Shown here piece by piece: positions 59,858 to 64,000 of a stretch of DNA of 64,000 nucleotides. The notes under the pieces are model-generated. The model had not been told where the DNA came from. It searched no databases and saw only the letters and a program-made list of their open reading frames with translations. The stretch is from Devosia sp. LC5 (lineage in GTDB: Bacteria > Pseudomonadota > Alphaproteobacteria > Rhizobiales > Devosiaceae), in the NCBI RefSeq assembly GCF_000735585.1, contig NZ_JNNO01000046.1:62001-126000 (forward strand). The letters are read 5' to 3'. Made by a program: the position numbers and the translations under genes. How positions within the stretch are numbered: the first letter of the stretch is position 1; each line of letters starts with the position of its first letter.

Positions 59858-60802
59858 TTGGAAAATCGTGCGATGGACGAACTCAACGCCGCTGGCGACC
59901 TGGTCCGGCTGCCCAGGCAACGGGCGCCGCGCCCCACGCCGCGGCCCGATCGCAGCTTTTATGCCTCGGGCAAGGCCTTTGGCCGTTTCGGCATGCGCGC
60001 CTTCACGCCACAGCTGATGGCGGCCGCGCACAGCCATGGTCATATCGAGTTCAACTGGCTTACCCATGGGACGATGGACTATTTGTTCGATGGACGGCCC
60101 ATTACGGTGGGGGCCGATCGGCTGGTGGCGTTCTGGGCCGGTATTCCGCACCAGACCGTGGGGCTGAGCGGCGATGCGATTGCCGGAAAACAGCACAATA
60201 TCTACCTGCCGATGGATTCGTTCCTGCATATGCCGCAATTGGGACGGCTGACCGAAACCCTGATGGGCGGCGGGGTGATCCAGCTGCTGCCCGATGCCAT
60301 TGGGCTCGACACGCTGGAGCGCTGGCACGGCGATTATCGCAGCGGCAATTCACTGCGCACCGATATCGTGCGGCTGGAAATCGGCACCATGTTCCGGCGG
60401 GCGGCCATCACGGGCTGGGACCTGCTGCTGTCGCCCTGGATCGAGCCGACCGGCAGCCGTACCCGCACCGGTTCGCCCGTGCGCTATGTGGTGCGCATGG
60501 TGCGGCATATCGTTGAAAATATCACCGAGCCGCTGACCGCCGAGGACATTGCCCATGTGGTGGGACTGCACCCCAATTACGCGACCAATCTTTTCACCAA
60601 GGTGATGAGCATTTCGGTGCAGAAATTCGTGGTGCGGATGCGGCTGATCCGGGCGCGTTCGCTGCTGTTTGACGGCAATACCTCCATCGCCAATGTGGCG
60701 TTCCAGTCCGGTTTCGTCAGCCAGACCCAGTTCTACGAACATTTCCGCAAGGCCTATGGCATGACGCCCAGCCAGATGCGCAAGGATACGATCGAGGGGT
60801 AG
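59858..60802 (+). CDS. agpT: AraC-family activator of alpha-galactoside use (AgpT-like)
   Basis: A 314-residue AraC regulator. An N-terminal cupin-like sensor (FGMRAFTPQLMAAAHSHGHI; FDGRPITVGADRLVAFWAGI) is followed by two helix-turn-helices (AEDIAHVVGLHPNYATNLFT; IANVAFQSGFVSQTQFYEHF). In S. meliloti AgpT activates agpA and aga genes in response to galactosides. The divergent placement next to agpA is the same here. The start is uncertain by a few codons, because an alternative frame position at 59873 is close. Confidence 0.88.
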   Translation: MENRAMDELNAAGDLVRLPRQRAPRPTPRPDRSFYASGKAFGRFGMRAFTPQLMAAAHSHGHIEFNWLTHGTMDYLFDGRPITVGADRLVAFWAGIPHQTVGLSGDAIAGKQHNIYLPMDSFLHMPQLGRLTETLMGGGVIQLLPDAIGLDTLERWHGDYRSGNSLRTDIVRLEIGTMFRRAAITGWDLLLSPWIEPTGSRTRTGSPVRYVVRMVRHIVENITEPLTAEDIAHVVGLHPNYATNLFTKVMSISVQKFVVRMRLIRARSLLFDGNTSIANVAFQSGFVSQTQFYEHFRKAYGMTPSQMRKDTIEG

Positions 60803-61264
60803 GGGCGTTTCGCCGGACAGCCGAAAACGCCGCCCGGCCCCTTGGGCGTCGCGGTTATACGGTAACGGGCGGCCATTGGGCCTTCCGAAACAGATAGAGT
60901 GGACCAATGGCCGCCCGTTACGATCCGCTTTTTCTGCAGGGTCCGGTTCAGGCGGTACCATTCTTGCAGGTCCGGCTGCCGAGTTTCCAACCCCACTGGA
61001 CAGGCGCCCCCATCCCACGGTCTCCCCACCCGGCCCTGCGTCGGGACCGCGTAACTGGCGGGAATGGGGTCATGATGGCATGAGGGTGCGGGGGCGGGGA
61101 TAAGTTTTTTGCAATGGCCGGATTCGACCCATGTCAGTTGTTCGCTTTGACAGCTTGAATTTCTAATACCTGACGTTGCTACATCGCCACCTATCGATCA
61201 GATTAGCATGGAGATGTTCTCGGAATAGTACTTGTGAACGAGATCAAACAAGGGCACGTCTAAC
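60803..61264. other. 462-bp intergenic region with a strong hairpin
   Basis: A perfect 18-bp inverted repeat (60862-60879 and 60904-60921) lies after agpT. Nothing else is supported. The 60-bp stretch before 61265 should hold the promoter of the nuclease-like gene. Confidence 0.6.
60862..60934 (+). terminator. Probable terminator of agpT, perfect 18-bp stem
   Basis: Arms GTAACGGGCGGCCATTGG and CCAATGGCCGCCCGTTAC, 24-base loop, followed by CTTTTTC. The long loop is unusual for a terminator, and the element could also be an interspersed repeat. Confidence 0.65.
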
Positions 61265-62353
61265 ATGGCAATAAAGCACGCTATCTGGAAAGTGGGGGCG
61301 CAACCCCAAGCGTTGTCGATCACGTCGCTGGCGACCGAGCAGTTCTTCGAGGACATGATCGTTGCCGCGCCGGAAATGCTATCAGACGAGTGGATGCTCA
61401 TTGGTCGGCAAATCAATTGCTTCAGTGGCCGGATCGACCTTCTCGCAATCGCTCCAGATGGCGCGCTCATCCTGATCGAGATGAAGCGGGACCGCACGCC
61501 GCGCGAGGTGGTAGCCCAGGCGCTCGACTACGCCTGCTGGGTGGAGGGTCTGGCCAGCGAAGACATTGCAGCTATCTACGCGCGCTTCGCCCCAGGTCGA
61601 CGACTGGAGGACGACTTCCAAAACCGGTTCGGGCAGACACTCGACGAAGAAACGCTCAACGACAGCCACCAGATCATTGTCGTGGCAGGATCCCTCGATG
61701 AGAGCAGCGAGAGGATCGTAGGCTATCTCAACGCGCGCGGCATTGCCATCAACGTGCTCTGCTTTCAGGTTTTCCAACTCGGCGACCAGCAGCTTATCAG
61801 TAGGGCCTGGTTGATTGATCCGGTAGAGACCCAGACGAGCGCCGCTGTGAAGACGGCTGGGCCTAAAGAGCCTTGGAATGGCGAGTTCTATGTCTCATTC
61901 GGCGAAGGCAACTCGCGGTCGTGGGAGAACGCGGTCAAGTACGGCTTCATTTCTGCTGGTGGCGGGCCGTGGTACAGCCGCACGCTGAACTTACTTTCCC
62001 CGAATGACCGCGTTTGGGTGAAAATACCTGGCTCTGGATTTGTAGGCGTTGGTCGAGTGCTCGGACCGCCAGAGGCTGCTGCCAATTTCAAGGTTCAGAC
62101 CGCCGATGGAGAACGTCCGATCTTGGAAGTTGCCATGGGTGGCAATTACCACCGAGAGTTAGCCAATGACCCAGAGCGCTCAGAATACTTCGTCCCTGTG
62201 GAATGGACGCAGACCGTCTCCGAGCATCAGGCGGTGAACGATATTGGTCTCTTCGGCAATCAAAACACCGTCTGCCAACCAAAGACACCCAAGTGGCGGC
62301 ACACGGTTGAGGTGTTGAAGCAGCGGTTCCCAGATTTTGACGGCACCCATTAG
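61265..62353 (+). CDS. NucS/DUF91-like nuclease domain fused to a PUA/EVE-like domain
   Basis: A 362-residue protein. The N-terminal half shows the PD-(D/E)xK pattern: GRIDLLAIAPDGALILIEMK (Asp near 58, Glu-x-Lys near 72-74), then REVVAQALDYACWVEGL (Q-x-x-x-Y motif), as in NucS. The C-terminal part from residue 205 (GEFYVSFGEGNSRSWENAVK, YGFISAGGGPWYSRTLNLLS, DRVWVKIPGSGFVGVGRVLG) resembles the PUA/EVE fold that reads modified bases or RNA. This joining suggests a type IV-like restriction or repair enzyme. Codon use has more A/T-ending codons than neighbours, consistent with horizontal transfer. Similarity is by eye. Confidence 0.75.
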   Translation: MAIKHAIWKVGAQPQALSITSLATEQFFEDMIVAAPEMLSDEWMLIGRQINCFSGRIDLLAIAPDGALILIEMKRDRTPREVVAQALDYACWVEGLASEDIAAIYARFAPGRRLEDDFQNRFGQTLDEETLNDSHQIIVVAGSLDESSERIVGYLNARGIAINVLCFQVFQLGDQQLISRAWLIDPVETQTSAAVKTAGPKEPWNGEFYVSFGEGNSRSWENAVKYGFISAGGGPWYSRTLNLLSPNDRVWVKIPGSGFVGVGRVLGPPEAAANFKVQTADGERPILEVAMGGNYHRELANDPERSEYFVPVEWTQTVSEHQAVNDIGLFGNQNTVCQPKTPKWRHTVEVLKQRFPDFDGTH

Positions 62354-62423
62354 GGGCAGTCGACATTTCAGTTCTGGGACCAGATCGCGGCTCTCTAAGC
62401 TGAATGTCGATTGGCCCTAGGCC

Positions 62424-63521
62424 TCAAGTATTAAACTTGAACAGCATCACGTCGCCGTCCTTGACGACGTATTCCTTGCCTTCGTCGCGGGCTTTGCCGG
62501 CTTCCTTGGCGGGGACTTCGCCGCCCAGGGCCACGAAATCGTCATAGGCAATGGTCTGGGCGCGGATGAAGCCGCGTTCGAAATCGGAGTGGATGACGCC
62601 GGCGGCTGCAGGGGCCTTGTCGCCCTTGTGGATGGTCCAGGCGCGGGTTTCCTTGGGGCCGACGGTGAAATAGGTCTGCAGGCCCAGCAAGGCATAGGCC
62701 TCGCGGATCAGCCGGTTGAGGCCGGCTTCGTGCAGGCCCAGGGATTCGAGATATTCGGCCTGTTCGGCATCGGGGAGCTGGGCCAGCTGGCTTTCGATCT
62801 CGGCCGAGATGATGACGACGCCTGCGTCATGCTGATGGGCGTAGTCTTCGACCAGTTTGCTCATGGCATTGCCGTTTTCGGCCGAGCCTTCATCGACATT
62901 GCAGACGTAAAGCGCGGGCTTGGAGGTCAGCAGCTGGAGTTCCTGGAAGGCTTTTTCTTCCTCGGCATCGCGCTTGACGAAGCGGGCGGATTTGCCGTCG
63001 CGCAGCAGGACCAGGGCGCGGTCGATCAGCTCGAGGGTGAGCTTGGCGTCCTTGTCGTTCTGCTTGGCTTTCTTCTCGACGCCGTTGCGGCGCTTTTCGA
63101 GGCTTTCCAGATCAGCCAGCATCAGCTCGGTCTCCACCACTTCGGCATCGGCCAGCGGATCGACCTTGTTGGAAACGTGGATGATGTTGTTGTCTTCAAA
63201 GCAGCGCAGCACATAGGCGATGGCGTCGCATTCGCGGATATTGGCGAGGAACTGGTTGCCCAGCCCTTCGCCCTGCGACGCGCCTTTTACCAGGCCGGCA
63301 ATGTCGACGAAGCTCATGCGGGCGGGCAGCACGTTGATCGACTTGCCGATGGCGGCGAGTTTATCGAGACGGACGTCTGGCACCGAGACTTCACCCACAT
63401 TGGGCTCGATGGTGCAGAAGGGGAAGTTCGCGGCCTGGGCGGCAGCGGTGCGGGTAAGCGCGTTGAAAAGGGTCGACTTGCCGACATTGGGCAGGCCGAC
63501 GATGCCCATCTTGAAACCCAT
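62424..63521 (-). CDS. ychF: Redox-regulated ATPase YchF (Obg-like GTPase family)
   Basis: A 365-residue universal P-loop ATPase that binds ribosomes and redox regulates. It shows Walker A GLPNVGKSTLFNALTRTAAA, the G2 and G3 regions (VDIAGLVKGASQGEGLGNQF), the coiled-coil, and the C-terminal TGS domain (LGLQTYFTVGPKETRAWTIH, KGDKAPAAAGVIHSDFERGF, FNT end). The ATG at 63521 is standard. Confidence 0.95.
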   Translation of the reverse strand: MGFKMGIVGLPNVGKSTLFNALTRTAAAQAANFPFCTIEPNVGEVSVPDVRLDKLAAIGKSINVLPARMSFVDIAGLVKGASQGEGLGNQFLANIRECDAIAYVLRCFEDNNIIHVSNKVDPLADAEVVETELMLADLESLEKRRNGVEKKAKQNDKDAKLTLELIDRALVLLRDGKSARFVKRDAEEEKAFQELQLLTSKPALYVCNVDEGSAENGNAMSKLVEDYAHQHDAGVVIISAEIESQLAQLPDAEQAEYLESLGLHEAGLNRLIREAYALLGLQTYFTVGPKETRAWTIHKGDKAPAAAGVIHSDFERGFIRAQTIAYDDFVALGGEVPAKEAGKARDEGKEYVVKDGDVMLFKFNT

Positions 63522-63583
63522 GGGGAACTCCGGAAATTGTTGGCTTCCACATGGTTCGGATGGGCTGAGATGTCAATGCGAAC

Positions 63584-64000
63584 CTAAGCGGCGCGCTTGT
63601 TGCCCCGCCATTGCAGTGCGATCGAGATCAGCAGCAGCACGACGATACCCGCCGAGATCAGGGCATTGTAGCCGGCCAGCGAAATGCCGAGGAAGCGGAA
63701 CTGGACGACGTCGCAGCCGATGACATGGGCGTCGTTCATATTGCTCAGCGCATTGAAATCCATGGCGTCGCCGACGCCGGTGCAGGCGGTGGGGCCGGGC
63801 CAGAAGCCCCATTCGACGCCGGCATGGAAGCCGCCCATATAGGTGCCCCAGGCGAAAATGGCGGCGGTGATGGCCATGGCGATGTACCAGACCGTCAGCG
63901 GCAGCCTGTTCCAGGCGAGCAGCACCAGCAGCAGAAGCGGCAGGCCCCAGTAATAGGCCAGGCGCTGCTCAAGGCAGAGTTCGCAGGGCACGAGCCCGCC
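63584..64000 (-). CDS. dsbB: Disulfide bond formation protein B (DsbB), 5-prime end outside the window
   Basis: The right edge cuts the gene, which continues beyond 64000. The visible part reads GLVPCELCLEQRLAYYWG, with CxxC of the quinone-coupled active site, then helices and the second Cys region with CTGVGDAMDF and HVIGCDVVQF. The C-terminal part is complete (QWRGNKRAA). DsbB reoxidises DsbA in the periplasm. It is 62 bases from ychF on the same strand. Confidence 0.9.
   Translation of the reverse strand, partial: GGLVPCELCLEQRLAYYWGLPLLLLVLLAWNRLPLTVWYIAMAITAAIFAWGTYMGGFHAGVEWGFWPGPTACTGVGDAMDFNALSNMNDAHVIGCDVVQFRFLGISLAGYNALISAGIVVLLLISIALQWRGNKRAA

Overview
The window looks like chromosomal DNA of a GC-rich alphaproteobacterium of the order Hyphomicrobiales, probably Devosia or a relative. 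This rests on gene content and order: an HWE-type sensor kinase, petABC followed closely by apt, trmL-hemF overlapping, ychF next to dsbB, and an agp-type alpha-galactoside operon like that described in Sinorhizobium meliloti. It also rests on several unrelated palindromic intergenic repeats of the kind common in this order. The assignment is inference. No rRNA, tRNA, CRISPR array, insertion sequence or prophage was recognised.

Layout. 0-10 kb: a frameshifted HWE histidine kinase, an enoyl-CoA hydratase/HxlR pair, a large secreted Ig-repeat autotransporter, and a LuxR-type two-component system. 10-11 kb is a gene desert with a possible gene remnant. 11-26 kb is a dense run of small regulator-enzyme pairs: LysR; LysE exporter with an ArgP/LysG regulator; SDR with HxlR; alpha/beta hydrolase with MarR; an ECF41 sigma factor with a monooxygenase-like protein; MarR with Old Yellow Enzyme and NmrA; GlxA with rhodanese and GNAT. 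In several pairs the operator palindromes can be read in the divergent intergenic DNA. This section also carries gene debris: an internally deleted reductase, a frameshifted conserved gene, and a relic copy of the monooxygenase promoter and gene start.

26.7-32.3 kb holds an RpiR-linked ABC importer operon of the NMT1/THI5 type. Two genes translationally coupled at its end encode a nucleoside 2-deoxyribosyltransferase and a stand-alone protein resembling the C-terminal part of the RarA/MgsA ATPases. It is probably an uptake and salvage system for a nucleoside or pyrimidine-like compound. 32.5-49.6 kb is mostly housekeeping: Nudix and CCA enzymes, a glutathione transferase, hemF-trmL, the cytochrome bc1 operon, apt, a TerC-like protein and a MaoC pair. 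At least five different palindromic repeats lie here, whereas I saw none between 10 and 33 kb.

49.7-60.8 kb is an alpha-galactoside module: two family 4 glycosidases, two AraC regulators and a complete oligopeptide-type ABC importer (agpA, agpB, agpC, agpD with melA). 61.3-62.4 kb encodes a NucS-like nuclease domain joined to a PUA/EVE-like domain, a possible single-gene defence or repair enzyme. The window ends with ychF and a dsbB gene cut by the right edge.

Most notable regulatory observation: the ECF41 sigma gene and the divergent monooxygenase gene each have the same promoter-like motif, CTGACATTT-N11-ATCGTCAT, facing outward. A third, slightly changed copy lies 16 kb away in front of a truncated duplicate of the monooxygenase gene.
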